From positions 2,180,329 to 2,244,328 of the forward strand of contig NW_006763133.1 of NCBI RefSeq assembly GCF_000264905.1: DNA of 64,000 nucleotides, in the 5' to 3' direction. Below are positions 23,889 to 34,092 of the stretch, piece by piece. The translations under genes were made by a program, and so were the position numbers. Every line of letters starts with the position of its first letter. Position 1 is the first letter of the stretch. The DNA is from Stereum hirsutum FP-91666 SS1 (taxonomy: Eukaryota > Basidiomycota > Agaricomycetes > Russulales > Stereaceae). The notes under the pieces are model-generated. The model was not told the DNA's origin. It ran no database searches and saw only the letters and a program-made list of their open reading frames with translations.

Positions 23889-25222
23889 CTAACGTCTCCT
23901 CGGGGGGCCTTTGGGCCTTGCAAAGCTCTTCGCTACATCACTCGCCGGTGGCGCACCAGGGGTCGAGGTCGCACAACGCGCTTGGTCTACACTGGTGGGC
24001 GTCAGCTCGAACTGAAGGTATGCCTCGTTGAGCTCAGATGGGTCCGATGTCTCGATCTTGCGTGTGGCAAGGATCTCAGCTGGGATGAACTGCTTGGCGT
24101 ATTGGTAGAGCGGTTGGCTGCCGGAAGAGTATATCATACGGTGCTTGACGGGAGAGCCAGATGGGCAAGAGTAGATGAAGACTGATGCAAGGGATAAGCA
24201 CAAATCAGGAACTGAAACAATCCCCAGGACGAACCAATTTTCGAAAGCTTGGTGTAAGCGTAGAAAGCATAGCCTGAGGTGATGGGCATCAAGTCAGGTG
24301 TGAACAAGAAAAGTCGTCAACATGAGACATACAAGGTTCGGAGGAGGATATGCTTGCTCCCAGTTCGTCGGGCCCACACTGGACGTCCTTGGTCAAGACC
24401 AAGTTCTCTGCAGTGGTATCCGTATTCTGACAGTCACACCACGCTCAACAGCCGTCATATAAAACCAGGGAAGACAATCCGAGAGCATACCAGAACGATC
24501 AGACGATCCTGAGAAAGACTAGTCATGTCCTTGACGGCATCTTGGACATTCTGAGGCCATTGAATTCCGATTGGAGTTCCAATGTGATTCTGTCTTGCTC
24601 TACTACCCTCATATGTTGTGCTCTGACGCTCTGCAGCCTTCACCTCCGCCATTTCTTTCTCTCTGGCACTCATGGGCTGAGGTGCAGCAACGTGGCGCTT
24701 GTGTGCGGCATATGCAGCGGGAGTAAGGTCGTCCTTCGAGGTGGCGAAGATGGTATCGGTGAAGAGGCTCGAGCCCAGTCCCTTGGTCAAAGAGTTGCGA
24801 GTCGAGGCGTATAACATCTAGAGCAAGTGGCTCTGAGTAGTTTGGTCGCAGGCCTTGGCATCGTATACGCACCTTGTCGCGAACAGGGGCCGAGTCTGGG
24901 ACGTAGTGGATGGCGATCCACTCAGTGGGAGGATCGTCTAGACGGACGAGAACGTAGGCGGGCTCCTTTTCCTCAAGAAACCCATCTATCTTCCCGAAAT
25001 CAGATTCAACAGATCCAGATGCATTGATTGTTGTGTCCGAGACGAGAGTCTCTGTTTAGACGCAAGCACGGGTGTTAGAGTTGGGCGAAGGGCACAAGTA
25101 GCAGAAGGACATGGACCATTGCGGATGGAGACCTTGATGAAACGAACTGACTGAGATGAGGTAGCAGATGCAAAGGCAGAAGAAAGCTCAGGAGAGATAC
25201 CGATGCCTGAGGTCGCAGACAT
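23889..25222 (-). CDS. twf1: Twinfilin, actin-binding protein with ADF-homology domains
   Basis: Binds ADP-actin monomers and caps filament barbed ends through two ADF-H domains in cortical actin. The start at 25220-25222 gives MSATSGIGISPELSSAFASA followed by VRFIKVSI, a typical ADF-H N-terminus. The next exons encode ETLVSDTTINASGSVESDF, LEEKEPAYVLVRLDD, ADF-H landmarks WIAIHYVPDSAPVRDKMLYA and STRNSLTKGLGSSLF, then the linker with MSAREKEMAEVKAAE. The second ADF-H is interrupted by introns; its end shows HRMIYSSGSQPLYQYAKQF and a basic tail KSFARPKGPPRRR, which matches the conserved C-terminal end that binds capping protein and phosphoinositides in other twinfilins. Divergent from pep7 over a 230-bp promoter full of palindromes. 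Confidence 0.9.
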
Positions 25223-25320
25223 CGTTTGGGACAAGGAAGTGAAGCATCGCCAATTAGCCGCGGGCCTTATAAACGACCAGAACTGCTACAAGTAAACGTA
25301 GTGATCATCAAGGATTGATC

Positions 25321-25377
25321 GTAGTGCACTACAACCGGCTTGTAGCCGGAGGTAATTCTAGGCGCGGCTTATAAGCC
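25321..25377. promoter_or_regulatory. Three palindromes in the twinfilin-pep7 bidirectional promoter
   Basis: GTAGTGCACTAC (25321-25332) is a perfect 12-bp palindrome. CCGGCT-tgt-AGCCGG (25335-25349) is a perfect 6+6 inverted repeat. GGCTTATAAGCC (25366-25377) is another perfect 12-bp palindrome with a TATA-like core, about 75 bp upstream of the pep7 ATG. A second TATA-like stretch lies near 25268-25275 on the twinfilin side. Function is inference. Confidence 0.6.
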
Positions 25378-25452
25378 TTGCTTGTGCCCATCATCCTCCC
25401 TCCTCCCTGCAGGCTCCAGTGGAGCTCAACATTCTTTGTACCGTTGGACACA

Positions 25453-28339
25453 ATGGACACAGCGCCGTTCGTACCGTATCAAGCTTACAAGGTGAGCTCG
25501 TATGCGGTGCGTTGTTGAAACTAATGCTAAGAGCAAGGGGCTGCAGTCGAAGAGACATTCTCGCAACCTGTCCGGCCAGAACACATCCCCAGGTCCTGCA
25601 TCACCTTCACCGACGCGTCCGTCGACCAACGGCTCTTATTTGTCACCTCCGTCGTCGTCTCCTACGCATACTCACCCACCGTTGCCAAACGGTAGTTCAG
25701 TGCTGTCTCCCAATGGCAATGGGGTGCAGTACGGTCACACACGGTCATATTCCTCCTCCACGGACTCATCCGTGCTCATTGTACCTCGTGCCAGCTCTCC
25801 CACTCAGAATGCACCGTTGACGAGTGGTTATGCTACATACAAGAAGAGTGAAGCTGCTCCGTCACTGACCCCACCGCCGCCACCTAAAGAGAACCCGGTA
25901 CAAGCACCACAGCCATCACTTGCAGCGCCTGCCATCAACCGAATCTCTGTTGTTTCTCCCCCCATCCCAGAATCAAATGCTGTAGCATCAACATCAACCT
26001 CGGCTTCGCCTGCTCCCCCTTCACCTTCCGCGTCAACTACACGAAGAACGTCCACCTTCCGCCACGTACCTCTGCGCGGCCAGTCCACTGCTCTCCCTTC
26101 GTCCCCACTCCGACCGGCCGTAGCACCCTCTCGTGCTGTCTCTCTGTCTTCTCGAGCGTTTGAGCAGACACTAGCTCCACCTAGAGAGCTACCACGCAGT
26201 AGACTGTCTTCCGATGTATCTCACGCTCGTCTGTCTGCGGCTCCACTTTCTCGAGAAACATCCACCGGTAGCTCCAGCAATGTTCGCATACCCTCTCCCC
26301 TCGGCCCCTCACCACAACCACCCGCAAAAGATAGACCACTATCTTCTCTGGATACGAATTTCTCTCCTGCTCTCACTCCCGAACCACACAGTTCCGCTTC
26401 TTCACCAAGCCGTGGCGCCACACTCAGCCCGATACAAACCGGAACCCAGTCCCAAGGCCATCCACCCACGCCTCCTCCCAAATCACCTTCTCCTATTTCT
26501 ACTCATCCTTCCCGACCACCTTCTGGCTTCCACTCTCCATCCCCCAGTACCACTACCCTTCCACGCTCGACGACGTCCACACCTACACGTGTCTCCGCAG
26601 CTCCTCGTCAATCGGCGCCGTACCGTCCCGGGTTTCAGCCGAAAGGCGTTTATCGTCCTCGGACTGACGAGTTTCTCGACGCTCGTCGAGAGAAACGCGA
26701 TGTGGATCGTGTAGAACGAACGCGATTGGAGCGTCGGCTCGAAAAGCTCATCACTCTGCATTTCAGCGAGCATAAACCTGCGAACAAGGAAAAGGCGGCC
26801 GAGACGGAGAAGAGACCGAATACGATGGCTATTAGGCGGGCTTCGTCTATTTTCGATTTTAATATCCGGGATTTGAGGAATATGGACGCTGGAGACCTGT
26901 GGCGTGGGGTTGTGACGAGCCAGACGCCTGCACCGGGGAGTAAGGCAGATATACGGGGTGAGCACGTTCGTTTGATAGAGTTTTATTAAGTCTAATCAAC
27001 ATTGTAGCCTCTGAACAGAGCATCACACCGTGGGAGGAGGATGCATCTGTTTCTCAGTGTCCACTATGCGCGCAAGTCACGTCCTTCGTGGCCTTTCCCA
27101 CCATAACGCTCACATTCAATCCCGTATAGCGCTTCCTTCCACCCCATAACGAACCGGAAACATCACTGTCGTCTCTGCGGACGAATCGTCTGTGCTCTCC
27201 CTGTCAAGCGTCCTCAACGACCCGTAACCTGCTCCCTCCTCTTCGTCGCTGATCCCAAGACCGGGGCGATCGAAGAAGTAGGCGAAGGCGTGGACTACGG
27301 CGTTCGTAAGCGGACGAGCAGCACGGTCGGGCCCGCTCAGGGAAAGAAAACCGGGAAGGACATCACCGCTGAGGAGGAGAAGTTTTTGAAAGGCGTCAGG
27401 ATCTGTCGGGACTGTTCTCCGGTGCTGTTGTGCGTCTCTCTTGTATCGTCTTCAGTCGCGCGGGGTGTAACTTGTTGTAACGTCGCGATCCCTCTTTTTT
27501 TGTTGGGTTTGGTTGGGGATGTGGGGAATGAAGACGACATAGGTATACACAGGAGGCTGCGCAGGTCCCGACGTTCTCAAAGCTCTACGATGCGTTCATC
27601 AATCTGGAGAAGGAGATCGAGGACGCTCTGCCTCTGTTTCAAGAGCTCCTCATGACCCTCAAGTTAGTCCTATCATCTTCGCTCTTCACGCGCTCGGCTC
27701 ATAAACACATCGCACATATAGCAACGATGATCAGCCTACCGTAGAGGCCTCCGCCGCACGGAAGAGACTGCTAGAAGCGTTCGCGCAATACGACGCGCTT
27801 GCGAAACGGATACGGACGCTGCCGACTCCTGGACCGGGGAGTTCGCAAGATCGTGTTCAGGCCGCGATCCTCGCTCGTGGGACGGCTTTTCTGCAGAAAA
27901 ATATGTTCCCTCTGCAGGTCAGTATATTCTCGACATCCCACTTCAGATTTAATAATAATTTCTCTTTTCTTCTTTCTATATCGTTCAGTCGCTCCCCAAA
28001 CCAAAGAAACACCCCTCCCGAACCTCCTCAACCTCCAACTCCCCCGCCTCCACCTCTTCACCCGCCACACCCGCGCCCGCGCCTATCGATCCCGACTCCG
28101 AAGTGGCCCACGTCCTGCAGCCCTTACTCGAACAAGAGGCGCTGCTGGAGACGTTCGTGGAGCAGGCGGCGGCGTCGCGCAAGTTCGAGGACGCGAAGAC
28201 TTTGAAGACGAATTTGAGGGAGATTAGGGGGGAGATCGAGAAGGTGTTGGCGAATGCGGAGGAGAATGGGGGTGGGATTGGGGGTGGTGCGAGTGCGAGT
28301 GCGAGTGGGAAGAGGCAGAAGAAGGGGAAGGGGAAGTAG
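25453..28339 (+). CDS. pep7: FYVE-domain endosomal tethering protein Pep7/Vac1 (rabenosyn-5 type)
   Basis: Effector of Rab5/Vps21 that binds PI3P and tethers Golgi-derived vesicles to endosomes on the vacuolar route. Exon 1 (from ATG 25453) is MDTAPFVPYQAYK; an intron ending before AGCAAGGGG leads to a long Ser/Pro-rich disordered region with a basic segment RRLEKLITLHFSEHK. The FYVE finger follows: ITPWEEDASVSQCPLC, then AASFHPITNRKHHCRLCGRI across intron 27072-27129, and the last Cys pair in GVRICRDCSPVLL. An insertion of about 60 residues separates the RKHHCR and RICRDC parts. Next comes a helical region, TFSKLYDAFINLEKEIEDAL, resembling the Vac1/rabenosyn Rab-binding segments, and a C-terminal helix HVLQPLLEQEALLETFVEQA ending in a Gly/Ala/Ser and Lys-rich tail. 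One intron requires a GC donor. Confidence 0.88.
27072..27129 (+). other. GC-AG intron splitting the FYVE finger of pep7
   Basis: The donor GCAAGT at 27072-27077 and the acceptor TATAG ending at 27129 define a 58-nt intron. Joining TGCGC to CGCTTCC restores CPLC-AASFHP in frame. The nearby GT (27076-27077) would shift the frame, so the GC donor is preferred. Confidence 0.75.
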
Positions 28340-28742
28340 ATGTGTGATTTGTGCGATGCGATGTTGTTTTTGCCTTTACTCTTGGTGGATCTCTTGTTCT
28401 GGCTGTGTCCTCTGCATTACCACTTAATAAATGAGGGTGCATTCGCGGATACATTTCCGGTGATGGCGCTAGACTTTAGATTTTAGACTTTTGGTGAGAT
28501 TTGTCTCTGCTGACTTTTACAGGAGCATGCATGAGACTGAGGTCTAAGGCCTACTGCTACGTACATATGTTGCTGATGCACGCCTCTGTGGATCGCACGT
28601 TTACGTCGTTGCCTGCACCACAAAATAGCGACTTGACTGTACGTCGCGTAAAGGGCAGACAAAGGGACGCATGGCATGGTATATCCCGTGAATCCCCCGA
28701 GAGACAATATATAAATGTTGTATGGATATCAGTGCAATGCAG
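28340..28742. other. Convergent 3' region between pep7 and sec66
   Basis: About 400 bp holding both 3' ends. A canonical AATAAA lies at 28426-28431 on the + strand, about 90 nt after the pep7 stop. No supported gene. Confidence 0.5.
28426..28431 (+). terminator. Probable polyadenylation signal of pep7
   Basis: Canonical AATAAA about 90 nt downstream of the pep7 stop. In fungi this signal is loose, so the assignment is tentative. Confidence 0.4.
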
Positions 28743-29814
28743 CTACTTTTTGCCCTTCTTCTTCTTTCCCGACTATCGAACACCAATTCGTTCCGTGTCA
28801 GCAAGCCCGATCTAACAAAACAAGTAAACGTTAAAAGGCTTACCTTCGGTGTACTCTTCGAAGCAACAGAGCCTTCACCATCGCTCGACGCGGCGACGCT
28901 CTCGGGCTTGCTGATGGATGATGGGATAGCACCAGGCACAAGACCGTTGGGACGTTTGATATTTGAGGGTGTGACGGGTGTGACGGGGGAGGATGCGGGT
29001 GGGGGTGCTGGTCCTGCGGCAATGGGTGGTTTGGGACCGACTGGTGGTGACGGGGCAGGTCCCATTTGGACTTGTATGTGTCTCTTGCTCGGGCCATACT
29101 TTCGTTCTAATGTTTCATGGCCCAGGAGGGTAAATTCAACGCGTGCATAATAAGGAGGGGACGTTCGAGGTCAACCACTGCGCGTGTGGGCGAAGAAAGT
29201 GAGATGAAAGGGAGAAACGCGGACGTACCGTTCTCCATTCGCATTTCAGGTAGACGGTCCCATACAGACTTCGTCTTCTCATTAGCGATCATCTCACCCG
29301 CGGTTTGGAAGATGATTTGTCCCCAGCCCGGGACGAAACTGTTCGCTTCCGCGACGACCTCGATGATCTCCGCCTCGAGCTCCTTCTCTGCCGCAAGGAG
29401 ACTGTTCCAGAGGTCATCGCCAATAGAGCCTTTCTGTAGAAGATTTTGGAGCGCGGGTTTGTCTTCGCGAACGCGGAGGATGCGTGTGATGTCGGTTACG
29501 GCTCGACGCATGAGAGCGGCTTTGAGGAGGGAGTCGGGTGTGGGGGGATCTGAGGTGTTGAGGAGGGTGACGTAGATGTCTCGTTCGAGGTGGCGAGGAA
29601 AGTAAGGTTCCAGCTGCTTAGCTGTAAACAAATACAATGACAATCAGAATAAATTCAATCCCAACAGTCTCTTTGTGCACTTGGAGATAAATTCGTGACG
29701 GGTGTGATGGTGGAAGTGCTTACTTGCAGTACGTTTACGGTAATATGTACCGAATGTGAATAAAGAGCCAAAGAGAATGAGAACGTAGAGAACGGGGACC
29801 CAGACGGACGCCAT
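28743..29814 (-). CDS. sec66: Sec66/Sec71, subunit of the Sec62/Sec63 ER translocation complex
   Basis: Non-essential membrane subunit of the post-translational translocon in the ER. The ATG at 29812-29814 gives MASVWVPVLYVLILFGSLFT, a single N-terminal membrane span, then YYRKRTA. After an intron the conserved domain reads KQLEPYFPRHLERDIYVTLL, then LLKAALMRRAVTDITRILRV, KPALQNLLQKGSIGDDLW, ELEAEIIEVVAEANSFVPGW and GQIIFQTAGEMI, all typical of Sec66. Further introns lead to a Pro/Ser-rich C-terminus with GPAPSPPVGPKPP and SNIKRPNGLVPGAIPSSIS, and a last small exon SGKKKKGKK. The stop codon is 28743-28745. Divergent from citrate synthase. The family call is firm. Confidence 0.93.
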
Positions 29815-30333
29815 GGCGGCGGAACGAAATATGGAGGAGAAAAGGAGACGGTGAGGACGAGGAGTGGACGTGTGCTGGCACCAAACGGTGGCACGTCGAC
29901 GGTGTTTGCTGTACGGTGCCACGTTCGACGCGCGCCTCCGTCAAGAGGCGTTTGTTTGGCGTTGTTGTCCCTTTCCAGTTCTCCGCACCGTGACTTGAAC
30001 AATCATCCGTCCTTATTCTCTCGAACAATATGTCTGCTCCGAGTACCGTCACGGACTCTCCCTTTGGGCAACGCTGCCAGCTCAGAATTGACCTATTGAT
30101 TTCACTCGCAGACGGACTGGGTAGATTGACTGGGCCTTGTTCGCACTCACACCGATCGGTTCGAGCCGAACGGGCTTCCCAAGCGCTCTCGTAACTTGCA
30201 CCGTGATTGTTGACGGCGGTCAGCTGGCCATGTATGCTCCGGGGCGCCAGAATATATCCTTGCCGCCCTCGCCTACCCCGCCTCACTTATCCCGCATCTT
30301 CACCTTCTCTTTCCAGTTCTTGCGCTCCTCGAT
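29815..30333. other. Divergent promoter between sec66 and citrate synthase
   Basis: About 520 bp with no supported gene. The inverted repeat CGGTTCGAGCCG near 30158-30169 resembles a tRNA B box, but no tRNA fold or A box accompanies it. The last 80 bp before the citrate synthase ATG are pyrimidine-rich, as in many fungal leaders. Confidence 0.5.
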
Positions 30334-32606
30334 ATGTTGCACAGAGTGTACTTGTCCGCTAAGCCCCTATCCAGGAGCGCCACCTGGGGAAGACGTTTCG
30401 CGTCTACCAAGGCGCGTCGTTTCTATCAATAGACACGTTGTTCTCGGTATTAAGCTCAGTATTACCTCTAGACGTTGAAGGAGGCCCTTCAGGAGGTCAT
30501 TCCTGCAAAGCAAGCTCAGTTGAAGAAGCTTGTGCGTGGATTGACTCAACAATATTCTCAGTGTGCACACTGCCTAACGCGAACCATCGCTCGCAGAAAG
30601 CAGAACACTCCCAGAAGGTCATCGGAGATATCAAGGTCGAGAATGTCATTGGCGGCATGCGTGGACTGAAGTCCATGCTCTGGGAAGCTTCGGTCCTTGA
30701 TCCTAACGAGGTGAGCTACTCGAAATCATTTATCACAAATAATGTTCTGACATTGCCGTGGTACAGGGCATTCGATTCCATGGTCTGAGCATCACCGACT
30801 GCAAGCAGCAGCTACCTGCAGCTCCAGGAGGCAAAGAGATCATAGCCGAGAGTATGCTCTGGTTGCTCATGACGGGCAAGATCCCCACCGAAGCCGAGGT
30901 CAGACAACTGTCCCGCGAGCTCGCAGAGAAAGGCGACCTCCCAGTAGCTGTCGAGAAGCTCATCGACTCGTGCGTCCACCCCTTCTCCAGCTTGCTCCTT
31001 GTCTAACATTGCATGAATAGTTTGCCCAACTCGCTCCACCCAATGACACAACTCGGCATGGGCGTCGCCGCTCTCAACCACGACTCTGCCTTCCAGGCCG
31101 CCTACGAGCGCGGCATGAAGAAGACAGACTACTGGACCTACACACTCGAAGACTGCATCAACCTCATCGCTCGACTCCCTGCTCTGGCCGCACGTATCTA
31201 CAGGAATGTATACAAGCCCGGCCAAGCAATCCCTGCACTCGACAAGGAACTCGATCTGGTCGGAAACTATACGAATATGCTGGGCTATGGGGAGAATAAG
31301 GATTTGATGGAGTACTTGAGACTGTATATATCGATCCATGGAGACCATGAGGGAGGGAATGCGTCTGCTCATACTGCTCGTGGGTTTTCTTAAACCTGTG
31401 TAGGCATTCAAGAGTCTAATGCTCATGCGCGTGCTTACAGATTTGGTGGGCTCGACGCTGTCGGATCCCTACCTCTCATACTCCGCTGCCTTGTTCGCAT
31501 TAGCGGGCCCTCTTCACGGGTAAATTTCGTCGCCGTCTTATCCTCCCGCTCGGCCACGTCCTCATAGTTGTTAACACTTTATACCAGACTCGCGAACCAA
31601 GAAGTCCTCCGCTGGCAACTGCTCATGCAGAAAGAGATCGGAGACAACGTCACGCATGAACACATCAAGGAGTACCTCTGGCGAACGCTCAAGAGTGGGC
31701 AAGTCGTTCCAGGGTGCGTCACATCCATTCCCCTTTCCTTCTCAATAACATCCTTCGCGTGGCTAACTCGATGGTAGGTACGGACATGGAGTGCTGAGGA
31801 AGTCGGACCCGCGATTCGTCGCGCTTTTGGAGTTTTGCGATTCGAGACCGGAGCTGCTCGCTAGCCCGATTGTCCAGATGGTTAAGAAGGTATTTTATTG
31901 CGGTGTTTTATCGGTGCTGATGCGCGGATCGGACGAGCCTGATGTGCTTCTTGACGGACTCGATAGACGTATGAGGTCGCACCTGGGGTGTTGACTGAAC
32001 ATGGCAAAGTGAGTGGGTTATGGACCACGTACAGAAAACAGAACGGTACTGATAGGCTTCACTCGTGTCTTGCAGACGAAGAACCCATGGCCGAACGTTG
32101 ACGCCACCTCAGGTATGCAATATCCGACAAATTGAGTAGTTTAGGGTTCCGAGCTGACATTCCCACGATCTTTAATCTCCTCTAGGATGCGTTCTTCATC
32201 ACTACGGCCTCACAGAATTCAAAGTTCGTATCCTTCCTTCCTTAAGTTAAACTCGCCGCCGTTCTTTCCACGCGCCACTTCCTCTCACTTCGACGGCTCT
32301 CAATCTAACGCACGTCCGTTTTGTCATTTAATATAGTACTACACCGTCATCTTCGGCGTCTCCAGAGGTAAACAATGTCGCCTGCCCTCTAGATGCTCTA
32401 TACTAATTGCTCACGTACGAACGTATTCGCTCGCAGCTCTCGGCGCGTTGACCCAACTCGTCTGGGCACGCGCGCTCGGTCTGCCACTCGAACGTCCGAA
32501 ATGTACGTCAATTATGATCAGTATCTTCGTCTCTCCTCGCTGACATGTCTTTGCTGCATCTCAATTAATAGCGCTCTCCATGGATGCGCTCGAGAAATTG
32601 CTCTAA
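30334..32606 (+). CDS. cit1: Mitochondrial citrate synthase
   Basis: Condenses acetyl-CoA with oxaloacetate as the first step of the TCA cycle in the mitochondrial matrix. The ATG at 30334 gives a 26-residue exon, [20 protein letters not shown] then RFASTK, a good mitochondrial presequence. Joined over intron 30412-30471 it continues [20 protein letters not shown]. Conserved segments follow: [58 protein letters not shown]. Catalytic residues are visible: His in AGPLHGLANQEV, His in [15 protein letters not shown] and Asp in [14 protein letters not shown]. The last exon ends [11 protein letters not shown]. Many short introns, including very small exons near 32060-32560. The first intron needs a GC donor. 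The gene call is firm. Confidence 0.95.
30412..30471 (+). other. Probable GC-AG intron after the citrate synthase presequence
   Basis: The frame opens with a presequence ending ...STK (AAG at 30409-30411), and the mature protein resumes at ACGTTGAAG from 30472. A 60-nt intron with donor GCGCGT and acceptor CTCTAG joins them in frame. No GT donor in the right phase keeps the presequence. Confidence 0.55.
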
Positions 32607-33441
32607 GAGCTAGGAAGCGTGAGCCTAGCCTAGCCGCGTCCTCACTCGCTTCGCTTGCCTCGCCTCGCTTTGCATTGCCGGCGTTTCCCAAGTCACTTTC
32701 ATTCTGGGGGGTTTTAGCTCGACTGCCAACCTTTTCGTAGCGAGGTTCGAGGAGTCGGGATGGGCGCATGGGCCTCGGGTGTCGTTTCGGATCAGCCTGA
32801 GTGTGGGACTATGCTGTGGATTCACTGAGCCGACGACAATGTATGTATGTACGATATTTGACAAACTTTTACTCAGGCTGGTAGGAACCTGTGCCAGTGA
32901 CGGTGCCGGTGGATGTAGAGTACGTATGTATATGATTTCGTTGACTGAGGGAACTGGAGGCTAAGTAGCTGCTCGCATGTCAGTAACATAGCACATACGG
33001 TGTATATTCCCCTCCGATTTCAGATCCGACGTCAACATATGGTCATGGTCCTTCTGTATACAGTACAGTACGGTCATGGTCCTTCTCCTTCTACCCGCGA
33101 GCCCTCCAAATACGCGAACGAGGGAGGCGGTCATCCCTCAGTGCATGAGCCCGACAGTGCACTGCGCGGATATCACCGTCCAGCAACCGACTAGCGAACA
33201 TCAGAGTGGGCGCGCATGAATGCATGGACGCTTCGACCGACGCCGAGCTACCAAGGCCAAGACCAACGGTAGGACTAAGACCTTTTCACAATTTCTTGTC
33301 GTGCTACCACAATTCACCACCACCGACCGAACGAACGACTGAAACCCTCAACTCCATCGCCAAGAGAACAGAGTGGGAGCTTGGACGGGTTCAAAGACAA
33401 GAAAAAAAATAACTTCATTGACGCACGATACCCTATCAGAC

Positions 33442-33483
33442 AGAAAAGAAAAGAAAAAGGAAAGAAAAGAAAAGAAAAGAAAA
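33442..33483. repeat. Polypurine (GAAAA)n-like tract
   Basis: About 42 bases of A and G only, made mostly of AAAAG units, just before the minisatellite. Confidence 0.85.
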
Positions 33484-33490
33484 TCGAAGG

Positions 33491-33598
33491 CGAACAAGTG
33501 ACACGGAGAAGCCGAACAAGTGACACGAGAAGCCGAACAAGTGACACGAGAAACCGAACAAGTGACACGGAGAAGCCGAACAAGTGACACGCGAAACC
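33491..33598. repeat. Minisatellite, five copies of a 21/22-bp unit
   Basis: The core CGAACAAGTGACAC starts at 33491, 33513, 33534, 33555 and 33577, followed each time by a short purine-rich spacer (GGAGAAGC, GAGAAGC, GAGAAAC, GGAGAAGC, GCGAAAC). Periods are 22, 21, 21 and 22 bp. Confidence 0.9.
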
Positions 33599-34092
33599 GA
33601 GAACGCAAAAGAACGAGAAAAGAGGGGAAAGAGAGAACGAAGGGCTGACTTGGTTGTTTCTGGATTACATATTTACAGACAAATGTTCAAACTTCACGCC
33701 ACGCCACACATGGAGATTCGTAGAGGTTCGTAGAGCATGGCACGATTGGATTGGATGGGGTGGGATGGAGAGGGAGAATGGGATGGACGGATGGGTGGAT
33801 GGACGGAAGAGCTTGTGCACAATATTGATACCAAGAACCGGGAAGACGAAGACGAGGATAGAGAAAGAGAGCTCGCAGACAGGACAGGGCCTTACAAGAA
33901 AGAACGAGGACCAGCCACTGGATAGAATAGATACTCGAATGCAAACAGGAGTTGCAAAGGGAACCACAAATCGATCTCGCTCGCTTGACAAAGAAAAAAG
34001 AGAAGAAAATTGGGGTATGAGAACAACAGCGACGACGATGACAGTCCAGTCCAGCCCTTGCTTGCCTTGCCTTGCCTTGCCCTGAACCTAAC

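Larger units (their letters stand above)
32607..34092. other. Convergent intergenic region rich in simple repeats
   Basis: About 1.5 kb between two stop codons. It holds a partial 31-bp direct repeat (GGTCATGGTCCTTCT at 33041-33055 and 33072-33086), a polypurine tract, a 21/22-bp minisatellite, a GGATGG-rich stretch (about 33746-33808) and CTTGC repeats (about 34058-34081). No supported gene. Confidence 0.6.

Noticed and set aside
30150..30180. tRNA-like GGTTCGAGCC
   Set aside because: A single B-box-like word inside an inverted repeat, with no A box, acceptor stem or anticodon arm around it.
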